Shown here piece by piece: positions 1 through 8,425 of a DNA stretch of 64,000 bases (the stretch's first letter is position 1; each line of letters begins with the position of its first letter). The notes under the pieces are model-generated. The model did no database searches. It worked only from the letters and a program-made list of their open reading frames with translations, and was not told the DNA's origin. The stretch comes from Idiomarina abyssalis. GTDB lineage: Bacteria > Pseudomonadota > Gammaproteobacteria > Enterobacterales > Alteromonadaceae. The stretch is from the NCBI RefSeq assembly GCF_900116625.1, contig NZ_FPBE01000002.1, positions 248,001-312,000 of the forward strand, given 5' to 3'. Both the position numbers and the translations under genes were made by a program.

Positions 1-149
1 CTGGGGTCTACGTCATCAAACTCAATATACGAACAGTCGGAATAGCCAATCTCTTGTGCCTCAGACATTCCGCTTGTTAAACCAAAAGCAACGAACAAAG
101 AGACTGAAGCGTATTTAAAACTAATAATCGATGAGCTGATTTTATCCAC
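1..149 (-). CDS. N-terminus of an exported protein, cut by the window edge
   Basis: Reading the minus strand from a GTG at 149 gives 49 codons open to the edge. The start is MDKISSSIISF, followed by a hydrophobic stretch and SGMSEAQ, which looks like a signal peptide with cleavage near residue 32. The mature part begins EIGYSDCSYIEFDDVDP. A perfect TATAAT lies upstream on the minus strand at 211-206, which fits a promoter. No family is recognisable from so little. The start codon is uncertain because the Shine-Dalgarno is weak. Confidence 0.5.
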   Translation of the reverse strand, partial: MDKISSSIISFKYASVSLFVAFGLTSGMSEAQEIGYSDCSYIEFDDVDP

Positions 150-319
150 GGTGGGCCTATAACCTTGCCTTACGGGTAACGCTAACAAAACATTAAGCTA
201 AGATTATTATATAAAGAAGTGTAAATAAACTGTAAACAGAAAGTTTTATTCTTTTAACTGCACTCTGAGCTTTCTATTCCGCGCACCCTGTATCCTTTAA
301 CTCAAAAGGAATCGCCTCT

Positions 320-349
320 TTAACTCGTTAAACGAAGACTGAGTATATT
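320..349 (+). promoter_or_regulatory. Possible sigma-70 promoter for the diguanylate cyclase gene
   Basis: TTAACT (320-325) and TATATT (344-349) are 18 bases apart and lie 60 bases before the start codon at 409. Matches are four of six and five of six. The rest of the 150-408 gap is AT-rich with no other feature I can support. Confidence 0.35.
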
Positions 350-408
350 GTTAAAATAGACTGGCTAGCGTAAGCTCACAGCCGTGATTAACTGCAAAGT
401 ATGATGTT

Positions 409-3400
409 ATGAAAAAGTATGTAAGTGAGGTAATAACGTATTTATTTGTTTTCACTATTATTGCCGCTGTCAGCCCAACGGCGAACGCTAACCCAATGCA
501 GCGACATAAAGAGTTCTCGCGGGTTGCTCAAAATATGGCGGCAAGACAGTCCTCTGTATATCAAGTAACACAGGATACAACCGGATTATTGTGGTTAGCG
601 ACAGATACCGATGGAATTCTGCGTTATGACGGCAATCAGTTCTCTCGCTGGACAGAAGCGGTTCTACCCTCAGTAAAAACGGCTGATTTTTCTAAGTTAC
701 TCATTGACGACGATATTATTTGGGCTGCTACCTGGGGTCATGGTTTAGCTGCCTGGAATTCAAAAACACAAAAAACTCATCAGTTCAAACAAACCAAAAA
801 CAGCAGCGACCTCAAAAACAATCGTGTACAAACCCTGTTTAAAGACAGCCAAAACCGTCTTTGGGTTGGCTCACTGGGTGGCCTGCAATACATTAAGCCC
901 GGCCAGACGATTCAAGAGGACCTAACCTTTAAGTTTTTAGCAGAGCAGCACCCTCTTAATAACCTTCGAATATGGTGGATTACGGAATCAAGTTCTGCCT
1001 TGTGGGTTGCCAGTTCTCAGGGCGTTTTTAAAGTCTCACTCGACTTAAAAACTTGGGAGCAGTACTTTGTCGATCCTGACAATATTGGCGAAAACAGGGC
1101 AAATCAGGTACGGACCATTGAGTTGGTAGGTGATACGCTCTGGGTAGGCACGGCTCAGGGGCTATTTTATCTTGATAATGAAACCAACACGTTCAAGCCG
1201 ACACACTTTGATGGTGTGAAAACACCGGCCAGTTTACGCGTTAACGATATGATTGTTGAAAGCAACAACGGCAAGCAGTCTTCGCTATGGGTTGGCGCCA
1301 GCGAAGGGCTCTACCAAGTCAATACCGAAAGCCGGACCTTTATAAAACAAAAAAACGACTGGGCAGCCCTTAAAAATGTTGACATTCGCTCCTTGCACTT
1401 CGATAAAACAGATACATTATGGATTGGCACTCGATCGCAAGGTTTATTTAAAGGTATAACCACAGTTAACAACTTTACCGACCCGTTAGCCGGCGTAAAG
1501 GCCCTCTCTAATGTGCCTGCCACTGACAACCCCGTACAAGCTATACATTACGCCAATAACAACGACCTTTGGCTAGCGAACACCGCGGGGCTTTATAAAC
1601 GCGATTCCGTAACCGAGTTATGGCAGTTTTTTCCTTTTAACAACGAGTACCCCGTAAGAGAAGTTAATGTACTTATTACCGACAGCCATGGCGACCTATG
1701 GGTGGGCACCAACCAAGAGCTTTTTAGAACACCGGGCGATAATCCCAAACTCGACCCGGTAGATGCCATAGAGATTCAGCTTGGGCTTGAAGAAAATACA
1801 GTCACAGCGATACATGAATCAGACGATGGCACAATTTTACTGGGCTTATGGGGCCAAGGAATCGTAAAGTTCGATCGAGACTCGGGAATGTTCTCCTGGC
1901 ACAACCAAAAATTTGGCGAGCTTCGGAACGATCAGGCTTACTCCATCGTCACCGTTGAAAGCTCGGGAATTTATAGTGCGACCGGCTACTCAGGTCTGCT
2001 TAACCTAACAAACCAGTCACTAGTAGAAGGCCCCTTCAACAGCGAAACTCTACTCTGCGCATACTCATTTAAGCCAACCATCATTTGGTTATGCAGCGAC
2101 AACGGCTTATGGGAGTACAACACTCAAAGCAAAACAACCCAACATTTCACTGAATCTGACGGATTACCGTCTAACCGAATATTGGGCATAACGGCAGATA
2201 AGACCGGTAACCTCTGGGTAATCACGTCACTGGGCTTGGCTCGATTAAATTTAACCTCTCATAAAATTATTACACTAAACGAAGCCGATGGCTTGCCATC
2301 AAGTAATTTTATAGAGCACGCAATTGACAGTTCCTCTACCGGAGAGGTAACCATTGGTAGCACAGCGGGAGCAAGTTCATTTTCGCCCGAGCAGGTTAAA
2401 ATTAAAGAAGTGGTTGCCAATACTGCATTGACCTCTATTGAGGTGAATGATGAAAATATTACCGATCGATACGCTTTAACATCAAAACGTTTCATTTTGC
2501 CAGAAGATTACCAAAGGTTTCGTTTATCATTCGCTATTACTGATTTTCGGGCCCCCGAAAAGAACTCAATTCGCTATCAATTATCAGGAGTAAATGATCA
2601 ATGGAGCGAATGGACAACTGATCTTTCACTCAACTTTAACGCGCTACCGCCGGGCAAGTACCAGCTCACTGTTCAAGGCAGAAACAGTCAAGGCATAGAG
2701 AGTAAAAAGCCACTGACCTTGTCACTCGTAGTCCGTGCGCCGTGGTGGTACAACTTTTGGACATTTTTTGTTGGCACCTCAGTGTTCATAGTATGTATTT
2801 ATGTTGCCATTCGACTACGTACTAAAACGTTGGAGCGTGCGAACCTTAAACTTGAAGCTGAAATAGCGCTGCGTACGAATGAACTCAAATTTGCAAACGA
2901 AAAGCTCCAAAAATTATCGGAAACAGATCCGCTGACAGGACTGTTGAATCGCAGGGGGTTCGAAAACAGTTTTCAGCGTTTGATACTACTACATCAAAAG
3001 AGCAAGGAGCCATTAAGCATCCTACTTATTGATATCGACCATTTTAAAAAGTTTAACGATAAATACGGTCACAACGCTGGTGATAGCACATTACAAACCG
3101 TTAGTCAGACACTCACTAGCTGTGTCAGAGAGCAAGACATTGTTGCTCGTTGGGGCGGTGAAGAATTCGTCCTCGCTTTACCGAACCTCAACATTAAAAA
3201 AGCTGAAGAGACTGCGAACAGGCTTCGCCTGGCAATTGCTAACCAAGAGCTCGACTGCGAAGGTATTCCGGTAGCTATTACCGCTACGATAGGCATTAGC
3301 AGCTTCAATGCCGAAGAAGACAATTTAGCGGTCTGGATTAAAGCCGCAGATGATGCGCTGTACGAAGGCAAAGAAAAGGGAAGAAACAGGTTTGTTGCCA

Positions 3401-3420
3401 ATACGAACCCCTTTAAATAG
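409..3420 (+). CDS. Membrane beta-propeller sensor diguanylate cyclase (GGDEF)
   Basis: It should make cyclic di-GMP from two GTP in response to an unknown periplasmic signal. The 1003-residue protein has a signal peptide or N-terminal anchor (residues 1-28), then about 650 residues of two-component-regulator propeller repeats with recurring LWVGT-type motifs. A Y_Y_Y domain follows (about 690-765, containing YQLSGVNDQWSEW), then one membrane segment (about 780-800), a short coiled coil and a C-terminal GGDEF domain. That domain starts at DPLTGLLNRRG and has the active signature RWGGEEF. The motif REQD lies five residues before GGEEF, where the product-inhibition I-site RxxD belongs, so feedback inhibition is expected. 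The layout is that of hybrid propeller receptors with the kinase replaced by a cyclase. It stands alone on the plus strand. The Shine-Dalgarno is poor. Confidence 0.9.
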   Translation: MKKYVSEVITYLFVFTIIAAVSPTANANPMQRHKEFSRVAQNMAARQSSVYQVTQDTTGLLWLATDTDGILRYDGNQFSRWTEAVLPSVKTADFSKLLIDDDIIWAATWGHGLAAWNSKTQKTHQFKQTKNSSDLKNNRVQTLFKDSQNRLWVGSLGGLQYIKPGQTIQEDLTFKFLAEQHPLNNLRIWWITESSSALWVASSQGVFKVSLDLKTWEQYFVDPDNIGENRANQVRTIELVGDTLWVGTAQGLFYLDNETNTFKPTHFDGVKTPASLRVNDMIVESNNGKQSSLWVGASEGLYQVNTESRTFIKQKNDWAALKNVDIRSLHFDKTDTLWIGTRSQGLFKGITTVNNFTDPLAGVKALSNVPATDNPVQAIHYANNNDLWLANTAGLYKRDSVTELWQFFPFNNEYPVREVNVLITDSHGDLWVGTNQELFRTPGDNPKLDPVDAIEIQLGLEENTVTAIHESDDGTILLGLWGQGIVKFDRDSGMFSWHNQKFGELRNDQAYSIVTVESSGIYSATGYSGLLNLTNQSLVEGPFNSETLLCAYSFKPTIIWLCSDNGLWEYNTQSKTTQHFTESDGLPSNRILGITADKTGNLWVITSLGLARLNLTSHKIITLNEADGLPSSNFIEHAIDSSSTGEVTIGSTAGASSFSPEQVKIKEVVANTALTSIEVNDENITDRYALTSKRFILPEDYQRFRLSFAITDFRAPEKNSIRYQLSGVNDQWSEWTTDLSLNFNALPPGKYQLTVQGRNSQGIESKKPLTLSLVVRAPWWYNFWTFFVGTSVFIVCIYVAIRLRTKTLERANLKLEAEIALRTNELKFANEKLQKLSETDPLTGLLNRRGFENSFQRLILLHQKSKEPLSILLIDIDHFKKFNDKYGHNAGDSTLQTVSQTLTSCVREQDIVARWGGEEFVLALPNLNIKKAEETANRLRLAIANQELDCEGIPVAITATIGISSFNAEEDNLAVWIKAADDALYEGKEKGRNRFVANTNPFK

Positions 3421-3471
3421 CCTTCTATAAATAAACACCAGCCATACAGCTGCTTCCATGAGCATAACATC

Positions 3472-4026
3472 TCATAGGTGGAACTCCGGCATTTCACCAT
3501 GCAGACACTCAAACGCAACGGTCATCTGTTCGACATCATCACTGATGTACAGCTGACCATCACTGATCATCACGCCCCAATGTGTCGAGCGTTGTAGTTT
3601 GGAAGCAATCTCAGCTAATTCATTTTGCGGTAAAACAAACACATTCACGTTGGTTAAGTGAGCAAACTGAGGTAGCACTTTTTCTCGCCACAACCGCGCA
3701 TTACCATAAACAACTACCGACATCCGCGGTGCACGCCGACTGGCTTTGATAACCCGAGCCGCATCAGGAAGGCCAACATCAATCCAATGCTGAATTTCAC
3801 CAGTGAGATCCATTTCCCAGAGTGCCGCTTCATCGCTGTCAGATAACCCTCGGCCAAAGGCTAATTGAGGATGATAGAACATCGCATAAGCCAATACTCG
3901 CGTGGCTAAACGAAGCTCCGTCTCGGACGGATGTCGGGCAACGGTAAATTTCACACTCTCGTAAACGCCGCGATCAGTATCCGAAATATCCAGAGAGATT
4001 TTATAAGGGGTTGCTTGCAATGCCAT
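3472..4026 (-). CDS. yaeQ: YaeQ family protein
   Basis: This 184-residue protein matches YaeQ in length and sequence: the start MALQATPYKISLDISDTDRG, a central segment LWEMDLTGEIQHWIDVGLPD and a C-terminal SDGQLYISDD. YaeQ proteins have a compact fold related to PD-(D/E)XK nucleases, and their cellular role is poorly defined. An old claim that YaeQ compensates for RfaH loss is, as I recall it, unreliable, so no function is assigned. It is the last gene of a minus-strand run after the S10 peptidase, 65 bases away. Confidence 0.88.
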   Translation of the reverse strand: MALQATPYKISLDISDTDRGVYESVKFTVARHPSETELRLATRVLAYAMFYHPQLAFGRGLSDSDEAALWEMDLTGEIQHWIDVGLPDAARVIKASRRAPRMSVVVYGNARLWREKVLPQFAHLTNVNVFVLPQNELAEIASKLQRSTHWGVMISDGQLYISDDVEQMTVAFECLHGEMPEFHL

Positions 4027-4091
4027 TTCGGTACCTAAATGAACGAGTGTGGTAGCGCGAAAGTCACATGAGCCTCGCGCTATTGATATAG

Positions 4092-5621
4092 TTAATCAGT
4101 GGTTTCAGTCTGCGTCTGAATAAACTGTCGGGTATCTTCCAGTAACGCCTTTCTCGCCGGTTCATGCACATACATCATGTGCCCGCCGTGGTAGTATTGG
4201 TAGATAATATCGTCAGATGCAATACCGTGGCGATTCAGTGTGTACTCAGCATCAAAAAACGGGGTAATCAGATCATAGTAACCAGAGCCCACCATGACTT
4301 TTAACGCGGGGTTACTGCGCAAAACTGCGGCTAAATCAGGAGCGGTATTCACGTAATGAGGCTCCCATGTTTGGCCTTCAGGCTTAGGGCTCCAACGCCA
4401 TTTTCCGGAAAGCTCCGGGTCAGCCGGATTTAAGTAAGTGCGACCCCAATCGATTCCTAATTCATTGCGCATGTAGTGCATCAGCGATGCCTTATAGGCC
4501 GGTGAAATGGCGCGGGCAGCATCTTCACGCGGGCTTGCGGCAACATCGTCGCGTTCATCTTTGGTGTAACGGCTATCGAGCAAGCCTACGGCTACACCTT
4601 CGTCGCGCCGCAACTCTTTAGCAAAACGAAACGCATTAATGCGCAAGTCAACGCGCTCAATATACCCTTTGCTCAAACCGGTAAAACGTTGCAGTTCGCT
4701 GACTAACTCTGCTCTTTTATCCTCACTAAGCAAATTCCCTTCAAACAACGCAGGTAGTAGCTCTTGTGTTGCGAACTCACGGCTTTGCTGAATAAAAGCC
4801 TCAAAGTCACCCGAGTTATCTACTTTGCCGTGATACCACGCCGTGGCAGACATGGTCGGAATATAAGTAATGTAGGAAATGATATTGTCATCGACATACG
4901 GGGTAGAGCCCTGATAATCAAGCGCCTGAGACACAAACACAATACCGTTAACGTTTATTACGTAGTCGTCGAGCAGTACCTTAGCAACGGCAGCGGCTCG
5001 GGTGGTACCAAAGCTCTCACCTAACAAGAATACCGGCGAGTTCCAGCGGTTGTTCTCGGTTAGCCACTGGGCAATAAAAGCAGCCATGGAGTCTGCGTCT
5101 TCCGTCAGCCCCCAAAAGTCTTCTTTTTTGCCCTTACCAATAGCGCGTGAGAACCCCGTACCAACCGGATCCACAAACACCATGTCGGTAACATCGAGAA
5201 TGGTTTCAGGTGCATCTTTAATGGTATAAGGCGCAGCACCCGGATGCTCTGCGTCGCTGGGCACGACAATACGTTTAGGGCCATAACCGCCCATATGCAA
5301 CCAGTTTGAAGACGAACCCGGGCCGCCGTTCCAGACAAACGTCACCGGGCGATTTTCTTCATCCTCGGCAACATAATCAAAAGAAAAAATGCTAGCCGTC
5401 GGCTCGCCCTCAGCGTTTTGCAGGTAGGTCTCGCCGGCAGTCACCCGATAATCAATGCGTTCTCCGTTAAAAGAGCCGGTATGCTCGGAAACAAACTCGG
5501 TTGGATCAGGTACAGGTTTTTCTTCACTTTCTGATTCAGTGGTTTGTGCCAGCGCGCTGGTGGGTAATGACACCAACAGAAGAAAAGATAAAAGAGTTAG
5601 ATAGTTGGTCAACAATTTCAC
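4092..5621 (-). CDS. Secreted S10 serine carboxypeptidase-like protein
   Basis: A 509-residue alpha/beta-hydrolase-fold peptidase that would trim C-terminal residues from peptides outside the cytoplasm. A signal peptide ends near SALA (residues 22-25). The oxyanion-hole motif WNGGPGSSS is at about 97-105. The nucleophile lies in GESFGTTRA (Ser203), the acid in GSGYYDLITPF near 450 and the histidine in YYHGGHMMYVHE near 480, so the Ser-Asp-His triad is complete. Marine gammaproteobacteria that live on peptides often carry such enzymes, so a nutritional role is my inference. The next gene upstream on this strand encodes a c-type cytochrome, 44 bases away. I see no evidence that the two work together. 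Confidence 0.88.
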   Translation of the reverse strand: MKLLTNYLTLLSFLLLVSLPTSALAQTTESESEEKPVPDPTEFVSEHTGSFNGERIDYRVTAGETYLQNAEGEPTASIFSFDYVAEDEENRPVTFVWNGGPGSSSNWLHMGGYGPKRIVVPSDAEHPGAAPYTIKDAPETILDVTDMVFVDPVGTGFSRAIGKGKKEDFWGLTEDADSMAAFIAQWLTENNRWNSPVFLLGESFGTTRAAAVAKVLLDDYVINVNGIVFVSQALDYQGSTPYVDDNIISYITYIPTMSATAWYHGKVDNSGDFEAFIQQSREFATQELLPALFEGNLLSEDKRAELVSELQRFTGLSKGYIERVDLRINAFRFAKELRRDEGVAVGLLDSRYTKDERDDVAASPREDAARAISPAYKASLMHYMRNELGIDWGRTYLNPADPELSGKWRWSPKPEGQTWEPHYVNTAPDLAAVLRSNPALKVMVGSGYYDLITPFFDAEYTLNRHGIASDDIIYQYYHGGHMMYVHEPARKALLEDTRQFIQTQTETTD

Positions 5622-5665
5622 AGTTTTACTTCCTAATCAGGGTAATTTCATCAGATTACCACAAA

Positions 5666-6133
5666 TTACTGTTCTGCTAACCCATCAAAACGATCTGATA
5701 CATACCGGCTATGACAAGCAATACAGCTAGCCGTCATTTCGTTATAAAGTTCATATTGTTTTTGAGTATCTCTGTCTTTCGCCGCCTCAGCCAGCCCTGC
5801 TGCGAGTCGGTGAAAGTCTTTATCCAGCTTTACGAAGCCTTCTGGAACCGCCGACATTAAGTCTTCTTTGTCCTGTTCAGTCAAAGCCTGCTTCATTATA
5901 AAACTGTCGTGTATTTGCTGCGCATTGGTTGCTACCCGTTCATGCTCACCCGTAACCATGGAAACATGAATTGAGGCCATTGCCGATTGAATTGAACGCA
6001 TTTCTTGTTGTAATAACTGACTTAGCCTGTCTGTAAGTTTAGGCGTGACAGGATCCGCCGCTAAAGTATTTAAAGACAAACCAACCGCGGCTAACGTTAA
6101 ACCTACATAGCCTACTTTCTGACGAAGTTTCAT
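5666..6133 (-). CDS. Periplasmic mono-haem c-type cytochrome, c'/c556-like
   Basis: The 155-residue protein starts with a signal peptide (MKLRQKVGYVGLTLAAVGLS, cleaved after about residue 26). It is predicted all helical and has one haem-attachment motif, CIACH, close to the C-terminus (about residues 137-141). A C-terminal CxxCH on a small four-helix protein is the pattern of the cytochrome c'/c556 family, although here the motif is followed by about 14 residues. Its electron partner cannot be told from the sequence. The neighbours are a methyltransferase gene 38 bases upstream and the S10 peptidase gene downstream. Confidence 0.75.
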   Translation of the reverse strand: MKLRQKVGYVGLTLAAVGLSLNTLAADPVTPKLTDRLSQLLQQEMRSIQSAMASIHVSMVTGEHERVATNAQQIHDSFIMKQALTEQDKEDLMSAVPEGFVKLDKDFHRLAAGLAEAAKDRDTQKQYELYNEMTASCIACHSRYVSDRFDGLAEQ

Positions 6134-6171
6134 GATGCCTCCTTAATAAGACTGCCACATCTTTGTGTTCT

Positions 6172-6741
6172 TTATTTGCTCGGTTTACGCGCTAGCATGG
6201 TTGCAAACTGCAGTTGCGCGCCATTGTGCATAGTACCGACATCTTCGTTGTACTTAACTAACTCCCATCCCTCATAGGCATCACGTAACTGCCCAGCTTT
6301 AAACATAAAAGGGAAAGGAACCGGGCACGGGTGCTCATTAGTATCCATAGCACAAACAATTAAGTTATAACCACCGGGTAGGGTATGCGACTGCATATCT
6401 TCAATAACTGCATCAACACGCGAAGGATGAAGGAACATTAAAGTTACCGTGCAGGCAATCAACCCATAGTCATCGCTTAGTTCTGCATCATTAATGTCGT
6501 AAACTCGCGCTTCAATGTTGTTGATACCCTTTTCACTGACTATTTGCCGCAGCATATTGATAGCGTCAGGGTTATTGTCTAACGCGGTCACGTTGAAACC
6601 AAGCTGGCTCAAATACAAAGCGTTACGGCCATTAGAACAGCCCATATCCAGGGCGTTACACGGCGCTATAGTCTCGCCTGCTTCTATGACTTCGCTGTGC
6701 GCAGGGTTTAGCCCATAACGGCTATTTATATCAGCTGGCAT
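6172..6741 (-). CDS. TehB-like SAM-dependent methyltransferase
   Basis: A class I methyltransferase of about 189 residues. Motif I reads LDMGCSNGRNALYLS (about residues 32-46), closely following the TehB pattern LDLGCGNGRN, and the acidic residue that binds the SAM ribose is in TALDNNPDA. TehB proteins methylate tellurite or selenium oxyanions and thiols. Whether this one confers resistance is unknown, since no tehA is beside it. I prefer the ATG at 6741 because GGTGAG precedes it. An in-frame GTG at 6750 would add three residues. Confidence 0.78.
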   Translation of the reverse strand: MPADINSRYGLNPAHSEVIEAGETIAPCNALDMGCSNGRNALYLSQLGFNVTALDNNPDAINMLRQIVSEKGINNIEARVYDINDAELSDDYGLIACTVTLMFLHPSRVDAVIEDMQSHTLPGGYNLIVCAMDTNEHPCPVPFPFMFKAGQLRDAYEGWELVKYNEDVGTMHNGAQLQFATMLARKPSK

Positions 6742-6867
6742 TGTGCTCACCTAGTTTTCAATAATGAGCTGGCATGGTACTACTTTTAGTTCGTTATTAA
6801 ATAAGCGTAGCTGACGACATTGACGATACAGATCAATATCTGCGTGGTTAAGAGTAACGAGTAAGAG

Positions 6868-6943
6868 TGGTGGCCCCTCCCAGATTTGAACTGGGGACCA
6901 ACCGATTATGAGTCGGGTGCTCTAACCACTGAGCTAAGGGGCC
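6868..6943 (-). tRNA. ileX: tRNA-Ile2 (anticodon CAT, lysidine type)
   Basis: The minus strand folds into a full cloverleaf: acceptor GGCCCCT/AGGGGCC, D stem GCTC/GAGC, anticodon loop CTCATAA, T stem CCCAG/CTGGG, discriminator A and an encoded CCA, 76 bases in all. A CAT anticodon could mean elongator Met, but the GGCCCCT acceptor and D arm follow E. coli ileX rather than metT (GGCTACG). The transcript should therefore be modified by TilS at C34 to read AUA as isoleucine. The first anticodon-stem pair is a C27-U43 mismatch where E. coli ileX has G-U. Confidence 0.93.
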
Positions 6944-6974
6944 ATTTTTGATTGGAAGCTGTAAAGCGGCGCAG

Positions 6975-7003
6975 ATTATACGAAGTTTTTACGCTTTTGT
7001 CAT
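6975..7003 (-). promoter_or_regulatory. Sigma-70 promoter of the tRNA-Ile2 gene
   Basis: On the minus strand ATGACA (7003-6998) and TATAAT (6980-6975) are 17 bases apart. A GC-rich discriminator, CTGCGCCGC, follows, as is usual for stable-RNA promoters under stringent control. It lies about 32 bases before the tRNA 5' end, and its -35 box overlaps the last codons of the upstream sensor gene. Confidence 0.8.
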
Positions 7004-8407
7004 GGGTATCAGCACGTTAAATCGCGAAGTTTTGTCGACTTTTTCGTAGCTGATGTCGCCATTCTGGTTCCGCAGTGTATCACGCACTACCTTAAGCCCT
7101 ATACCGTATTGGGTCGGCGCAAGCTCATCGGCATGAAACAGCAAATGTTTGTTTTTATTCTCTATACCGGCACTTTCGTCGCTAATAGCAATTTTCACAA
7201 AGTTTTCTTCGGCCGTTGCCTGCAGCATAATTTCTGAATTGGCTGGCACAAAGGTTATGATATGCCGTATCAGATAATCCAGTGCAAAACGCAGTAATAA
7301 GCGCTCCGCTTCAAATTTAAGGCCTTTTTCAGCTATTGCGGTAAGCGTTATGTCTTTAACATTTCCGGTGCTTTCATGGTAGTCGGACAGCTCCTGGAGA
7401 AAGTCTTCGGCATCAATGGACGTTGGCTTGCTTTCCCCGGCACCCTCAGTAACTCTCTCAAAAGAACTGAACAACTCTGTCAGCTGTAACACCCTTTCTT
7501 TAATGTCGTCAGCGTTTGCTTTGGGTAACTTACGCTTTATTTCTTCAAGTTCAGTCATTGCAAGCGCTGTCATAGAACGAGCAATACGACCAATCAACGT
7601 TTTTTGATTAGCCATAATAACTTTGTTCATTTGCTGGCTTAATTCGCGCTCTTTAGACTGAATTTGCTGTCGAGCCTGATACAACAGCATTAACAATGGC
7701 TGAATTTCCGGAATTTCGGTGGTGACAGAAACCGCCTGAGAGCTGTCTTCGGCCTGTGCAACAATGCGATCTCGCTCTGAATGCCAGTTACGGTTAAAGA
7801 CAGACTCGCGCACAATTAAAACGCCGCCAATAACGGCAAGCACCACAAACAGAGCGCTAACAATAAGAGTAAAGTTAGGAGGTACAAACTGGACATGCTT
7901 TTTCAGCCAAATACCCAGGTTGTAGTGATTCTTTTCAGGGCAGGCCGCCACGACAGTTGCAAGTTGCTCATTAGACTGAACAGAGACAATGTCCCTTTGC
8001 TGCTCTAAAGAACGCTGCACAGCAGAGCGAACAATTGGGATGTCGTCGTTACGAATGCCAACGTCTGTAACGTCACCGCCGTTTGTCGGTAAAGAGAAGC
8101 CGATAAAGCCTTGGGCTGTATGCCAAAACCCGCCTTTAACGCCATCGACATTGGTTAGTGCTTCATCCAGTGCCTGATGCATTAAATCGGGGTTAGTTAC
8201 TTGCTGCTGAGGCGACTCCGATTCAGGGTAAAGACTGTCGACAGCAAGCTGAGCATTTTTACAGGCTTTGCCCATTAGCGCTTGATTGCGCTGCAATGTC
8301 TCGCCCGCAGAAAACCAGAACGCAACAAGTAAACCGCCAACGGCTACTGCAATCATTGCAATAGCCAGCCAGCGGTTATGTTTTGTGTGGGAAGAGAGAG
8401 ACTGCAC
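6989..8407 (-). CDS. Membrane sensor histidine-kinase-like protein with degenerate catalytic motifs
   Basis: A 472-residue protein with one membrane helix at about 14-35, a periplasmic domain of about 140 residues and a second helix at about 178-200. A coiled-coil region resembling a dimerisation domain and a C-terminal HATPase-like domain follow. The expected phospho-acceptor (H-E/D-x-x-T) is missing: the corresponding region reads GRIARSMTALAMTELEEIK. The N box lacks its asparagines (LDYLIRHIITF), and the G1 box reads DESAGI instead of DxGxG. A GIGLKVV segment near the end keeps the G2 look. It may be a non-phosphorylating sensor or a partner for another kinase. No response regulator is adjacent. 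The start is GTG, 18 bases after the amidohydrolase gene, probably in one operon with it. Confidence 0.7.
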   Translation of the reverse strand: MQSLSSHTKHNRWLAIAMIAVAVGGLLVAFWFSAGETLQRNQALMGKACKNAQLAVDSLYPESESPQQQVTNPDLMHQALDEALTNVDGVKGGFWHTAQGFIGFSLPTNGGDVTDVGIRNDDIPIVRSAVQRSLEQQRDIVSVQSNEQLATVVAACPEKNHYNLGIWLKKHVQFVPPNFTLIVSALFVVLAVIGGVLIVRESVFNRNWHSERDRIVAQAEDSSQAVSVTTEIPEIQPLLMLLYQARQQIQSKERELSQQMNKVIMANQKTLIGRIARSMTALAMTELEEIKRKLPKANADDIKERVLQLTELFSSFERVTEGAGESKPTSIDAEDFLQELSDYHESTGNVKDITLTAIAEKGLKFEAERLLLRFALDYLIRHIITFVPANSEIMLQATAEENFVKIAISDESAGIENKNKHLLFHADELAPTQYGIGLKVVRDTLRNQNGDISYEKVDKTSRFNVLIPMTKA

Positions 8408-8425
8408 TTACCTCACTCTCTTTTA

